Part shown: positions 7,982 through 18,037 of the stretch, in pieces
Layout: each line of letters starts with the position of its first letter
Position numbering within the stretch: the first letter of the stretch is position 1
DNA from: Methylocystis sp.
GTDB lineage: Bacteria; Pseudomonadota; Alphaproteobacteria; Rhizobiales; Beijerinckiaceae
Length of the DNA stretch: 33,640 nt
NCBI GenBank assembly: GCA_016178015.1
Contig: JACOUB010000012.1
Location: 1 to 33,640 of the forward strand
Direction of reading: 5' to 3'
Notes under the pieces: generated by a model
What the model saw: only the letters and a program-made list of their open reading frames with translations
What the model was told of the DNA's origin: nothing
Databases searched by the model: none
Translations under genes and position numbers: made by a program

Positions 7982-10900
7982 TTAGATGGATATCAGCAGA
8001 CTATGCGTCCGCCCGTCCAGATCGACGCGAACGTGCCCTTCGACACAGAGGATCGGCGAGCCATCGAGGAGCGCGCGCGAGACGCCGCGACAGCGATGCG
8101 AGGGAGTCTCCACGCGGATATCGTAATGGGTCGATCCCACTTTCACCGTGGCTTCAAATCCCGGCCACGTGGCCGGAATGCACGGATCGACGACAAGAAA
8201 GGCGCCCTCGCGGCGGATGCCCAGAATGCCTTCGACGCCGGCGCGATACATCCACGCGGCCGAGCCCGTGTACCAGGTCCATCCTCCGCGCCCGGCATGG
8301 GGCGAGACGGAATAGACGTCGGCGGCGATGACGTAAGGCTCGACCTTGTAGCGTTCGACTTCCTCGGGCGCGCGCGCATGGTTGATCGGGTTGAGCAATG
8401 CGAACAGCTCGCCGGCCTTCTCGCCTGCGCCCAGCTTCGCAAATGCAAGGATCGTCCACATGGCGGCGTGGCTGTATTGCCCGCCATTTTCGCGCAGGCC
8501 GGGTGGATAGCCCACGATGTAGCCGGGATCGAGCGGCGTCTTGTCGAAGGGCGGCGAGAACAGGAGAGCCAGGCCGTCGTCTTTGCGGATAAGGTGCTTT
8601 TCCAGGGACGCCATCGCCGTGGCGGCGCGGGCGGGATCGGCGGCGCCTGACAACACCGCCCAGGACTGAGCGATCGAATCGATCCGGCACTCCTCGCTTT
8701 CTTTCGAGCCGAGCCAGGTTCCGTCGTCGAATGTTGCGCGCCGATACCATTCGCCATCCCAGGCGTCCCGCTCGAGCGCCTCCCGCACCTTGTCCGAATG
8801 AGCGCGCCAGCGGCGGGCGCGCTCGGCGTCACGGTCTTTCGCCAGCGGCAAGAAGAGCTCGATGGTCCGCACGAGCAGCCAGCCGAGCCACACGCTTTCG
8901 CCGGCGCCGTCTTCGCCGACCCGGTTCATGCCGTCGTTCCAGTCGCCGCCGCCGATGAGCGGCAGGCCGTGTTCGCCGGTGAGTTCAAGGCACTGGTCGA
9001 GGCCACGGGCGCAGTGTTCGAACAGCGAGGCCGACTCGTCCGCGACCATCGGTTGGAAAAAGGCGTCGTGCTCGCCAGGCCGCAGGGTCGGACCTTCGAG
9101 AAATGGCGCGATCTCGTCCAGAACTGCGGCGTCATCCGAACAGGCGACGTACGTAGCGGTCGCGAAAGCGAGCCAGACGCGATCGTCCGAGATCCGCGTT
9201 CGCACCCCTTGCCCAGAGTGCGGGAGCCACCAATGCTGGACATCCCCTTCGACGAATTGTCGGGCGGCGGTGCGCAGGAGATGGCGCCGCGTCTCATCGG
9301 GCTTGGCGAGCGTCAACGCCATGCCGTCCTGTAGCTGGTCGCGGAAGCCGTAAGCGCCGCTCGCCTGGTAGAAGGCCGCGCGCGCCCAGATGCGGCAAGC
9401 GAGCGTCTGATAAAGCAGCCAGCCGTTCAGCATGATGTCCATCGCCCGGTCTGGCGTCTTGACCTGAACCGTCCCGAGCAATGTCTCCCAATGGTCCGTC
9501 ACCTCCTCGAGAACGGCGTCGAGGTCTGTCGCGCGATAGCGAGCAATCAGCGCCCGGGCCTCTTCGGCCGACCCGCATTGTCCGATAAACGAGACGACTT
9601 CGATCGTCTCGCCCGCGCCGATCTCCACGACGCATTGCAAGGCCGCGCAAGGGTCGAGGCCGGCGCCGGTTGTCCCGGACAGCGCAGTCTTTCCGATGAG
9701 CGCCGCAGGCGCCGCAGGTCCGCCGTTGCGGCCAAGAAATTCGGTGCGGTCGGCTGTCCAGGCCGTCTGTCGGCCGCCAAGATCGGCAAAGGCGACACGG
9801 CCGGAGAAAGCGATGCTCCAGGGATTGCGGGCCAGCATCGCGCCGGTGGCCTCATCGATCTCCGTCGCGATGAACGGACCCGAAGCGCCGCGGGAGGCGC
9901 CGAGCACCCACTCCGCATAGGCCGTGACCGATAGCCGGCGGGACGTTCCCGAGAGGTTTTTAAGGGTCAGGCGTGAAATCTTGATCGGGTCGGCAAGCGG
10001 CGCGTATTGCAGCAATTCGAGTGAGACGCCGTTCGCACGATGCTCGAAGCGGCTATAGCCGTGACCATGGCGCGCAATGTAAGTTCCGCCGTCGCGCATC
10101 GGTTGCGCCGTGGCGCTCCATAGATCGCCGGTCATCTCGTCGCGAACGTAGATCGCCTCGCCTGCTGGGTCTGCGACCGGATCATTCGACCACGGCGTGA
10201 GCTGGTTCTCGCGACTGTTTTCAGCCCAGGTGTAGCCGCTCCCCTCCGCCGCCGCCTGGAAGCCGAAGCCTGGATTGGCGATCACGTTGATCCACGGCGC
10301 AGGCGTCGTATGGTCCGCATCGAGGATGGTCACATATTCCCGGCCATCCTTGTCGAAGCCGCCAAGGCCGTTGAAGAACTCGAGGTCCCGTGGCGCCGGC
10401 GCTGGCTGCGGCACTGGGCTCGGAGGCTTTTGACGGCGGACCGGCTGCGACCAAATAGACGGGCGCGGCAGACGGGCGAGCTGGTCGGCGATGGGCCCGC
10501 GGCGGGCGAGCAACACGACACGGGCGACCGATTGAAGCAAGGCTCGACCATCGACGCTCATCAGGTCGGCGCGCAGCGCGTAGACCGCGCCTTGCCCTCC
10601 GTCTTCGCCGAATCGCGGCCGCGATTGACTGCTCCGCACCGCGGTCTCGATCGCGACCTGAAGGTCCTGCATGTAAGAGGATGGATGCTCGTTGATGATG
10701 ACGAGGTCGACGCCGAGGCGTTTCATACGCCAGTATTCGTGAGCGCGCAGCAGCTGGCGAACCTGGGCGATGCCCTCGAGGTCTTCGATGCGCAGGAGGA
10801 CGATCGGCAAATCGCCGGAAATGCCGTACGGCCACAGGCCCGACTGGGCGCCCGCGCCACGGCCGATCGACTCTGACGACGCTCTGAAGCGCCGGTCGGC

Positions 10901-13900
10901 GTATAGGATCGGCGCCGCCAGGCGCTGAAAGTCCGCCGCCTCCTGCGCCGTGACGCCGAGATGGCGAAGCTGAACCTGAGCCTGGGTCCACGCCAGGGTC
11001 TTCGCCCGGTTGAAAGCGTTGCGGTCATGATGTTTGTCGACGAGGTCCAATAACTCGCTCCGCGACGACGCGACAACAGTCCAGAATGCGACCCGCGCAA
11101 CCTTGCCGGGCGGGATCAACACACGATGTCTGAGCGAAAAGATCGGGTCGAGAACGGTTCCCACCGTGTTCGAAAGCCGTCGGCCATCCGCCATGGCGAC
11201 AGCTGCGCCGACAGTGCGGCCGCGACCCAGGAATTGGGCGCGATCCGACTCGTATTGCGGATCGGCGACGATCTCGCCCTCCACGACCGCGAAATGAGCG
11301 GCCCACACTTGCGGCTCGTCGTGCGAGCGCGGGCGGCGTGTCGCGACGAGCGCGCCGAACTCGGCAAGGCGCTCGGTTTGGACGAACATCTTGGCGAACG
11401 CCGGATGCGCGTTGTCGGCGGCTGGCGTCGTCAAGACGACTTCAGCGTAAGACGTGAGTTCGATCTCGCGCACACGGCGTCCGCTATTGGTCAATGATAC
11501 GCGACGGACCTCGCCGTCGTCCTCGCCGGAGACGAGCACGTCCATGGTGGTCGTCAACGCGCCGTCGCGGCGGATGAATTCAGCGTGATCCTCGCCGAAG
11601 ACGACTTCGTCGTAGTCCGCATCGCTTCCGACAGGCTGCGCGCCGGCGGACCAAACGTTGCCGCTCTGCGTATCGCGCAGGAAAATGAAGGAGCCCCAGT
11701 CGTCGCGGGTTGCGTCCTCCCGCCAGCGCGTCACGGCGATGTCGCGCCAGCGGCTGTAGCCCGCCCCTGACGCGGTCAGCATGACCGAGTAACGCCCGTT
11801 CGACAGCAAATGCGTCACCGGGGCGCCGGCGGCGGACGCCGTGAGGCGGCGCACCGTCGGACCTTCAGTAACGGCCACAGGCGGGGAAGCCTTCATTTCT
11901 TCGGCCCGCGGATGCACAACGGCGACGTCCCGGGGCATGCGTTCCTGAAGCAGGAGCTCGCTGGCTTGAATCATCGGTTCACGATGGAACCTTGCGCGCA
12001 TCTGACCATGATGCAGGGCGTTCGCGATGGCGACGATGGTCATGCCCTGGTGGTGGGCCATGAAGCTCCGCACGATCGCCACGTCCTCATCATCTTGAAG
12101 GCGCGAGCGCGTGAAATCGAGGGCTTCGTAAAAGCCGTAGCGGCCCCGCGCTCCCATCTCGGCGAGGCGAGCGTAATTCGCCTGTGCGCCGTGCGGGTCC
12201 ACCATCGTCGCAAGACCCGTTGCATAAGGCGCAATCACCACATTTTCCGAGAGACCGCGCTTTAGGCCGAGACCGGGAACGCCGAAATTGGAATATTGGT
12301 ATGTGAATTCCAGGTCGCGGGCGTTATAGGCGGATTCCGAAACGCCCCACGGAACGCCAAGCGAACGTCCATAGACCTGCTGCCGCTCGACCACCAGGCG
12401 ATTGGTCTGCTCGAGCAGACTGCCGTCCGGCGCGCACATGACCAGCGACGGCATCAGATATTCGAACATTGATCCCGACCATGAGATCAGCGCCGATCCA
12501 CTGCCGAGGGGCGTCGCGACCCGGCCGAGGCGAAACCAGTGTCGTGTCTCGACATCTCCCTTCGCGATAGCGAACAGGCTGGCGAGCCGCGCCTCCGACG
12601 CGAGCAGATCGTAGCAGTTGGCGTCGAGGCTATTGTCGGCGAGGCTATAGCCGATCGACAGCAGCTTCCGCTCAGGATCGAGGAGGAACGCGAAGTCCAT
12701 TGCAAGAGCCATCGCGCGCGCCGTATCGGCGAGCGCCTTCAATCGGCCCTTCAGGATAAGCGGCGCATCGGCGATCTGAAGCCGGTCACGGCCGTTTTCG
12801 GTCACCGTCTTCCTCAGCGCCTCGATCCAGAAAACCAGATCCGGAGAGCTATCATCTCCAAATGTGGGCGCGATGTCATGGGCCGCCTTGGCGGCCTTCT
12901 TGGCAAGCCGCTTCAGCGTCGGAGACAGCGTCTCGATCGTTTGAGCGCCCTTCAATTGGGTTTCGATCTCTTTGAGGATGGAGGAGAGCTGGCGTCCGCG
13001 TTCACCGCTCGCGGCAGGAAGCGCGTCGATCGCCTCACGGGCGAGCTGGAGATTGTCTGTCATGCCGAGCTGAACATTCGGCGCAAGCGCGGCGTCCATC
13101 CACTCTTCGCACGCATTGGCGAGCGCAATCAGATGACCAGCGAGATTTCCGCTGTCGACGGATGAGACATAAACGGGATCGAGCACATGAAGGTCCCGTG
13201 TCCCATACCAGTTGAAGAAATGCCCCTTGAACCGCGGCAGTTTCTGCATGGAGCTGAACGATGCTTCCAGCCGCTCGATCGTCTCCATTGTTCCAGCCCA
13301 ACCGAAGTCGCGAGCGGCGACGGCGGAAAGCAGATAGAGACCCATGTTGGTGGGCGACGTCCGGTGCGCGAGGGCGGGCTTGGGAGTCTCCTGGAAATTG
13401 TCGGGTGGCAGCATGTTGTCCGACGGCGTCACGAACGTCTCGAAAAAGCGCCAGTTGCGACGCGCGGTGAGGCGCAAGTCGCGCGCATCCTGATCTGAAA
13501 CCACGAGCCCCCGCGCGAGCGTCGACGACCTGCTAACCCACAAAGCCAGCGCTGGCGCGCTCGCCCATGCCAGCGCAAAGGGCAAAACGAGTCGCCAGGA
13601 TGACGGCGCGAACGCGACCGCACCGGCCGTCATGACGAATCCGAGCGCCGCGCCGCCCGCCATCTTGAGGTAAAAGCCGCCAAGATCCAGTCTCGGACCT
13701 GTATTCGATTGGGCGGCCGTCGTCCATTCGAGAAGGCGCCTGCGCGTGGCGAACACGCGCGCCAGCGTTCGCACGATGGCGTCGCCATTTTGCCAGGCTT
13801 GATCGGTCAGGAACGCGACCGAAAGCAAGGTCTGCGTGGCCGCGAGCCGCAGGTCAGCGGCAAGCGCGCCAATATGATTGCGAAAACGCATGCCGCTTCG

Positions 13901-16495
13901 ACGCGGCAGTACGGAAAAGAAAGTCGGAAGGAACGCCGGGGTCGCGACGGCGGCGATGACCAGGAAGGCTCCCTCCATGCTCGACGGCGCAGGCAGAAGC
14001 CAGCACAGGCCGAGGGCCAGCAATGTGAACGGCGCGAGCAGCGACCGCCTCAGATTGTCCAGCATTTTCCAGCGGCCGATCAACGGGACCGCTTGATTTC
14101 CAGTTCGATGCCCGAACACCCAGGGGAAGAGCTGCCAGTCGCCACGAGTCCAGCGATGCTGGCGTTTGGCGACGACATCGTAGCGAGAAGGGAATTCGTC
14201 GACGACCTCGACGTCGGAGGCGAGGCCGGCGCGGGCGAAAACACCCTCGAAGAGATCATGGCTCAGCAGAGCATTCTCCGGAACGCGGCCTTCGAGCGCC
14301 GCCTCGAAGGCGTCGACGTCGTAGATGCCCTTGCCGGTAAAGGAGCCCTCGTCAAACAGGTCCTGGTAGACGTCGGAGACGGCCGCCGCATAGGGATCCA
14401 AACCACCGGGGCCGGAGAAGACCCGTTGATAGAATGAACCCTCGTGGCCGACCGGCAGGGAAGGAGTGACGCGCGGTTGAAGAATGGCGTAGCCATCGAT
14501 GATGCGCTGCCCGACGTCGCAGAATTTTGGCCGATTCAGCGGATGGGCCATCTTGCCGATCAGCCGGAGCGCCGCATCTCTCGGCAGCCTTGTGTCGGCG
14601 TCGAGGGTGATGACGTAGCGCACATCGGCGGGGACATACGGCGCCTGCCCCGCGATGGACATGAAGGTCGTGTCGGCGGCTCCGCGCAGAAGCCGGTTGA
14701 GTTCATGCAGCTTGCCTCTTTTGCGTTCCCATCCCATCCATTTGTTCTCGCCCGCATTGAAGACGCGGCGCCGGTGCAGCAGGAGGAAGCGGTTGCCGCC
14801 AGGGCCGGGCCCGTAACGGCGGTTCAGCTCCTCGATCGCCCCGGCGCCCACGATGAGCAGATGGGCGTCGCCCTCCAGCGCCTCTTGATCCGCGTCGACC
14901 CCGTCCAACAAAAGGACAAAGGCGAGATCGCCGCCGGCGCCGGCGAGATGGTGGATCTCGAGTCGTTCGACCTGCTCCAGCAGGTCGGCTTCGCTGGTCA
15001 GCAGCGTCGGCACGGCGACGAGCGTTCGAAGCGATGCCGGGACGCCTGCCGTGAGTTCAAGGCCCGGCAAGGTCATCGCGCCGAAACTCGACGTGACCGC
15101 ACGGTCGACGAGCGCGATCGCCACCCCCGTCGCCGGGAGGAACCCGATCAGAGCAAACAGCGCGAGCCCACCGGCTTCGAGGCCGGGAATCGAAAGCGCC
15201 CACAGCGCGGCGCCCAGCAACAGCATGGTGACGAGCAGGATCGCGCCGACATAGCCGCCGATGCCGAGGCGGATGTTGAACCGGCTAAACCGCAGCCGGG
15301 GAGACGGCCGAAACGCGATCGTCCGCTCGAGTGCGCGCCGACCCTTGGCGATCAGATGATAGCCGGGATCGCCGACACGCGCCGCCTCTGCTGCATCACC
15401 TGTCGCAGCCGCCGCCACGCGCGACGCATTCAGCGCATGATCGGCAATTTCGAGTTCCGAGGACGAAGACCCGCGCGCCAGTTGTTCGATCGCGCTTCGG
15501 TATAGATTGCGGGTCGGAAAATCCATTGCGGCGAAATTGCTCGCCGCGCGCAGCCGCTCGTCGACGAGGCTCACGCTCTCGAACAGCTCCACCCAGTCGA
15601 TATCGGAAATCAGTCGCATGCTGGTGATGACGTTGCGCACGCTGACATTGGATGCGCCCTGTCGCTGTTGGGCGCGCCGCACCACTTCGTCGATCGAAGC
15701 GCCCTGAAGCTCGAGCCGCTCCTCCAGCCAGGCGAGCGTCGGCGTTGTTTTTGGATCCTGATCCCGCAGCCGCCTCGCGAGCTGTGCGGCGAAGAGTTCC
15801 GACAACGGCCCAGGTGAGCGCGTCGCGATGTCCGTTTCGAGTGCGGACAGGGCAAATCCTGATACGAGAAGCCGGCTGGCCAGCGCATCGGCATCCGCAC
15901 GCGCTTGTCGTCCGGCCGTGATCTGGTCGGCCAGTCGGCGCAGGTTCTCGATGAGGACAATGCGCAGCGTGATCGCAACGGCCCACAATTCGCCAATCGT
16001 GAGAGGCTGAACCCGCTGATAGGCGACAATGAACCGACGCAATATGTAAGGATCGAAGTGACTGTCAGTGTGGGCGACGAAGGCCCAGGCCAGACCGAAC
16101 ACCCTCGGATAACCGGCGAATGGTCCCTCGGCCAGTTTCGGGAGCTGGCGATAATAGCCGGGGGGCAGGTCATTCCTAATCTCACGGATCTGCTCCTCGA
16201 CGAGGTGATAGCTGTCGAGCAGCCATTCCGCAGCGGGAACCACGCCGCGGCCGTTCTCCAGCTTCGCGGCGCTCGCCCGATAGGCGGCAAGCAAGACCGT
16301 GGCGTTGTCGTCGAGACGAGTGTGCAAAGACAGAACGACTGGCGGTCTCGTCGTGACCGGTTGCGCGGCGGCGAGGCTTTCCGCGTGCTGCTCCAGCCGT
16401 TCGACGCCGAAAAGCTCCTCCCTCACCGGCGCCTTGTCGTTCCATAGAGGCGACGAAGAGCGACGCCCGAAAGCATAGCGAAGGATTGGGGTCAT
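7982..16495 (-). CDS. ndvB: Cyclic beta-1,2-glucan synthase
   Basis: A 2837-residue inner-membrane enzyme that builds cyclic beta-1,2-glucans from UDP-glucose for the periplasm, where they serve osmoadaptation and host interaction in rhizobia, Agrobacterium and Brucella. Order: an N-terminal soluble region (1-400); a first membrane cluster (about 410-470); the GT84 synthase domain with the DxD motif D632-A-D634 in TLDADTRLP and the HRWTRGDWQ acceptor motif near 780; further membrane segments (about 820-860 and 945-990); a glucoamylase-like region; then tandem GH94-type modules ending in the phosphorylase domain with GDWNDGM (Asp2521 the likely general acid), which sets ring size. Length matches the family (about 2830-2870). 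The start at 16495 has GGAAAGG 5 nt upstream; an extension to 16612 is unlikely. No exporter gene (ndvA) is linked. The frame is intact throughout. Confidence 0.96.
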   Translation of the reverse strand: MTPILRYAFGRRSSSPLWNDKAPVREELFGVERLEQHAESLAAAQPVTTRPPVVLSLHTRLDDNATVLLAAYRASAAKLENGRGVVPAAEWLLDSYHLVEEQIREIRNDLPPGYYRQLPKLAEGPFAGYPRVFGLAWAFVAHTDSHFDPYILRRFIVAYQRVQPLTIGELWAVAITLRIVLIENLRRLADQITAGRQARADADALASRLLVSGFALSALETDIATRSPGPLSELFAAQLARRLRDQDPKTTPTLAWLEERLELQGASIDEVVRRAQQRQGASNVSVRNVITSMRLISDIDWVELFESVSLVDERLRAASNFAAMDFPTRNLYRSAIEQLARGSSSSELEIADHALNASRVAAAATGDAAEAARVGDPGYHLIAKGRRALERTIAFRPSPRLRFSRFNIRLGIGGYVGAILLVTMLLLGAALWALSIPGLEAGGLALFALIGFLPATGVAIALVDRAVTSSFGAMTLPGLELTAGVPASLRTLVAVPTLLTSEADLLEQVERLEIHHLAGAGGDLAFVLLLDGVDADQEALEGDAHLLIVGAGAIEELNRRYGPGPGGNRFLLLHRRRVFNAGENKWMGWERKRGKLHELNRLLRGAADTTFMSIAGQAPYVPADVRYVITLDADTRLPRDAALRLIGKMAHPLNRPKFCDVGQRIIDGYAILQPRVTPSLPVGHEGSFYQRVFSGPGGLDPYAAAVSDVYQDLFDEGSFTGKGIYDVDAFEAALEGRVPENALLSHDLFEGVFARAGLASDVEVVDEFPSRYDVVAKRQHRWTRGDWQLFPWVFGHRTGNQAVPLIGRWKMLDNLRRSLLAPFTLLALGLCWLLPAPSSMEGAFLVIAAVATPAFLPTFFSVLPRRSGMRFRNHIGALAADLRLAATQTLLSVAFLTDQAWQNGDAIVRTLARVFATRRRLLEWTTAAQSNTGPRLDLGGFYLKMAGGAALGFVMTAGAVAFAPSSWRLVLPFALAWASAPALALWVSRSSTLARGLVVSDQDARDLRLTARRNWRFFETFVTPSDNMLPPDNFQETPKPALAHRTSPTNMGLYLLSAVAARDFGWAGTMETIERLEASFSSMQKLPRFKGHFFNWYGTRDLHVLDPVYVSSVDSGNLAGHLIALANACEEWMDAALAPNVQLGMTDNLQLAREAIDALPAASGERGRQLSSILKEIETQLKGAQTIETLSPTLKRLAKKAAKAAHDIAPTFGDDSSPDLVFWIEALRKTVTENGRDRLQIADAPLILKGRLKALADTARAMALAMDFAFLLDPERKLLSIGYSLADNSLDANCYDLLASEARLASLFAIAKGDVETRHWFRLGRVATPLGSGSALISWSGSMFEYLMPSLVMCAPDGSLLEQTNRLVVERQQVYGRSLGVPWGVSESAYNARDLEFTYQYSNFGVPGLGLKRGLSENVVIAPYATGLATMVDPHGAQANYARLAEMGARGRYGFYEALDFTRSRLQDDEDVAIVRSFMAHHQGMTIVAIANALHHGQMRARFHREPMIQASELLLQERMPRDVAVVHPRAEEMKASPPVAVTEGPTVRRLTASAAGAPVTHLLSNGRYSVMLTASGAGYSRWRDIAVTRWREDATRDDWGSFIFLRDTQSGNVWSAGAQPVGSDADYDEVVFGEDHAEFIRRDGALTTTMDVLVSGEDDGEVRRVSLTNSGRRVREIELTSYAEVVLTTPAADNAHPAFAKMFVQTERLAEFGALVATRRPRSHDEPQVWAAHFAVVEGEIVADPQYESDRAQFLGRGRTVGAAVAMADGRRLSNTVGTVLDPIFSLRHRVLIPPGKVARVAFWTVVASSRSELLDLVDKHHDRNAFNRAKTLAWTQAQVQLRHLGVTAQEAADFQRLAAPILYADRRFRASSESIGRGAGAQSGLWPYGISGDLPIVLLRIEDLEGIAQVRQLLRAHEYWRMKRLGVDLVIINEHPSSYMQDLQVAIETAVRSSQSRPRFGEDGGQGAVYALRADLMSVDGRALLQSVARVVLLARRGPIADQLARLPRPSIWSQPVRRQKPPSPVPQPAPAPRDLEFFNGLGGFDKDGREYVTILDADHTTPAPWINVIANPGFGFQAAAEGSGYTWAENSRENQLTPWSNDPVADPAGEAIYVRDEMTGDLWSATAQPMRDGGTYIARHGHGYSRFEHRANGVSLELLQYAPLADPIKISRLTLKNLSGTSRRLSVTAYAEWVLGASRGASGPFIATEIDEATGAMLARNPWSIAFSGRVAFADLGGRQTAWTADRTEFLGRNGGPAAPAALIGKTALSGTTGAGLDPCAALQCVVEIGAGETIEVVSFIGQCGSAEEARALIARYRATDLDAVLEEVTDHWETLLGTVQVKTPDRAMDIMLNGWLLYQTLACRIWARAAFYQASGAYGFRDQLQDGMALTLAKPDETRRHLLRTAARQFVEGDVQHWWLPHSGQGVRTRISDDRVWLAFATATYVACSDDAAVLDEIAPFLEGPTLRPGEHDAFFQPMVADESASLFEHCARGLDQCLELTGEHGLPLIGGGDWNDGMNRVGEDGAGESVWLGWLLVRTIELFLPLAKDRDAERARRWRAHSDKVREALERDAWDGEWYRRATFDDGTWLGSKESEECRIDSIAQSWAVLSGAADPARAATAMASLEKHLIRKDDGLALLFSPPFDKTPLDPGYIVGYPPGLRENGGQYSHAAMWTILAFAKLGAGEKAGELFALLNPINHARAPEEVERYKVEPYVIAADVYSVSPHAGRGGWTWYTGSAAWMYRAGVEGILGIRREGAFLVVDPCIPATWPGFEATVKVGSTHYDIRVETPSHRCRGVSRALLDGSPILCVEGHVRVDLDGRTHSLLISI

Positions 16496-16630
16496 GAGCG
16501 CCTTTCCGGCCGGTGTCGGCTCTCGAAAGGCGCCGAGGCGAGCGAATTTGTTTGAGGAACAGCCGGCTCGAGTTGCGGGCGCCGGCCGACAATCGGCGCT
16601 GAACCAATCCACTCCACGGTTGCGATCGCT

Positions 16631-16670
16631 AAAAAAGTTGGCCCCGCTACCTCGATGGGGCGCGGGGCCA
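16631..16670 (-). terminator. Rho-independent terminator downstream of cspA
   Basis: Read on the minus strand, a perfect 9-bp stem TGGCCCCGC/GCGGGGCCA (16662-16670 with 16639-16647) with a 14-nt loop is followed by TTTTTT (16636-16631). It lies about 140 nt past the cspA stop and about 135 nt before ndvB, so it should insulate ndvB from cspA transcription. The rest of 16496-16811 shows nothing else recognisable. Confidence 0.85.
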
Positions 16671-16811
16671 GCACGGCGCCGGGCGCCTCATCAGGCATTA
16701 CGCTTTGACTGCATCGTTCGCTTCAAGCCGCCAGTACATCCGTGGTCGACTTGGTTGATCAATGCTGGCCGCTCGCCGGCTCATGGAACTGCATGGCCGC
16801 CGGCGCTGCGT

Positions 16812-17024
16812 TCAGACCAGAACTTTGAGGTTGTCAGCCGACATCTTGCCGCTCTTGCGGTCGGAGACGAGCTCGAAGCCCACTTTCTGGCCTTCGCGCA
16901 AATCATCGATCCCGGCGCGTTCGACGGCGCTGATGTGGACAAAGGCGTCATTGCCGCCGTCATCCGGAGCAATGAAGCCGAAACCCTTCTGGGCATTGAA
17001 CCATTTCACGGTTCCCGTAGTCAT
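16812..17024 (-). CDS. cspA: Cold-shock protein (CspA family)
   Basis: A 70-residue single cold-shock domain that binds single-stranded RNA and DNA and melts mRNA structure. RNP1 is KGFGFI (residues 13-18) and RNP2 is AFVHIS (27-32). The [16 protein letters not shown] opening is the family signature. The start at 17024 has AAAGG about 8 nt upstream. The gene has its own promoter, a leader of about 135 nt and a downstream terminator, so it is monocistronic. Several csp paralogues are usual in this order, so the symbol names the family rather than a proven cold-induced orthologue. Confidence 0.96.
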   Translation of the reverse strand: MTTGTVKWFNAQKGFGFIAPDDGGNDAFVHISAVERAGIDDLREGQKVGFELVSDRKSGKMSADNLKVLV

Positions 17025-17169
17025 TAGGTTTGCCTTTCACGAACATAGTTGTGCTTGCCCACGAATTCGCGAGCCGTCGAAATCGCATTTTGAGGTGGGA
17101 AGAGGGTTAGCTTGGCGCGAGAAGTTTCTGCGCAAGGCCAAGTCATCTGGCCATATCTTCGACCTTTTC

Positions 17170-17198
17170 CATATAGCCCGGCGCCAATAAAAACACAA
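17170..17198 (-). promoter_or_regulatory. Candidate sigma-70 promoter of cspA
   Basis: On the minus strand, TTGTGT (17198-17193), a 17-nt spacer and TATATG (17175-17170) form a plausible promoter. Transcription would start near 17163 and give a leader of about 135 nt before the cspA start. A long leader fits post-transcriptional control of cold-shock genes. Upstream sequence to about 17290 is AT-rich, as expected of an UP-like region. Confidence 0.5.
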
Positions 17199-17199
17199 G

Positions 17200-17543
17200 G
17201 AGTCTTCAAGAAATTCTTCGAGATCAAGAATTCCATCGCAAATAATATGTCGAAGAGAATGAGTTTTCTGTCATAGTTTTCTGGATTTTCTATGTCATAC
17301 GCCACCCGAGAATGTCAGCGCCGTCCCCGGCGCATGCTCTATGCAGCGGGGCTCCACATGGCCCGAACAGTTTCAAAGGCCGCCCGTCAAATACGCCACT
17401 GCCATCCGATGTGCCCCTCAAGCCTGCGGGCGCGCCCCGGAATATGGACGCTCGCCCTCAAAAAGCGCCTATGACGCGGCAGGCAGGAGCTTATGCTCTA
17501 GCAGCTCGTGTCGGGCGTAACTCGGAGGCGGATGGAGTCTACT
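17200..17543. other. Region between cspA promoter and GcrA-like gene
   Basis: No gene is recognisable here. The part nearest cspA is AT-rich. The remainder is GC-rich with short overlapping open frames that match nothing I know. Confidence 0.35.
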
Positions 17544-17888
17544 TCACGCAACTTTGGTTGTGGGCAGTGGTAAGTTTCTGCTCGTCGGAAGTGTCCTGGC
17601 CGGGTTCGGAGCTAACGCCAGCGTCTTGTGCGTCTCGCAGTAAATGGCCTCTGATGAGCACGCGCAACCGCAGAACCGGAACGTCTCTAAATGGTGCGGA
17701 TCACCGATTGGCCAGCGGCACATGCCGGTGCGAAGGTCCATGAACCTGACAGGAACTGATGCGAGGAGCGGCTTCCAATTGTTGCTGTGCTCCTGATCGC
17801 CCATGTAATGGCGAGCAACATCCTGCCGTGTTTGGATCAATCCGCCATCGGGCGCGGGTCGGCTAATCGGGCTTGTTGTTTTGGTCAT
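17544..17888 (-). CDS. Short GcrA C-terminal-domain protein
   Basis: A 114-residue protein whose centre (about residues 55-92) carries the GcrA C-terminal signature: CRWPIGDP, then FRFCG and YCETHK, a Cys/His pattern. Full GcrA binds sigma-70 through this region and methylated GANTC DNA through an N-terminal helix-turn-helix, acting as a cell-cycle regulator with CcrM. Here that N-terminal domain is absent, replaced by a 50-residue low-complexity segment. The protein could therefore contact sigma factor without binding DNA, or it may be a degenerate paralogue. The ATG at 17888 follows a weak GGGAT; 17804 is an alternative. It stands alone between cspA and the phasin gene. Confidence 0.7.
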   Translation of the reverse strand: MTKTTSPISRPAPDGGLIQTRQDVARHYMGDQEHSNNWKPLLASVPVRFMDLRTGMCRWPIGDPHHLETFRFCGCACSSEAIYCETHKTLALAPNPARTLPTSRNLPLPTTKVA

Positions 17889-18037
17889 TTCGATCCCGCA
17901 ACCCTTTCCTCGGCCACCGCCGACAAAAACTACCGGCGACGCACCCGAGCCAAAAACGCTCCAAAAAACACTCGATGAGCAGAGCTGATCGAGCGGTTTT
18001 ACATTGGCTGAGATGCGCCGCGCTAACCTACGTAAGT

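Noticed and set aside
17024-17305. A 93-codon minus-strand frame whose TAA overlaps the cspA ATG (TAATG)
   Set aside because: The stop-start overlap suggested a coupled leader peptide, but its GTG start has no ribosome site, the sequence looks random, and the candidate cspA promoter lies inside it.
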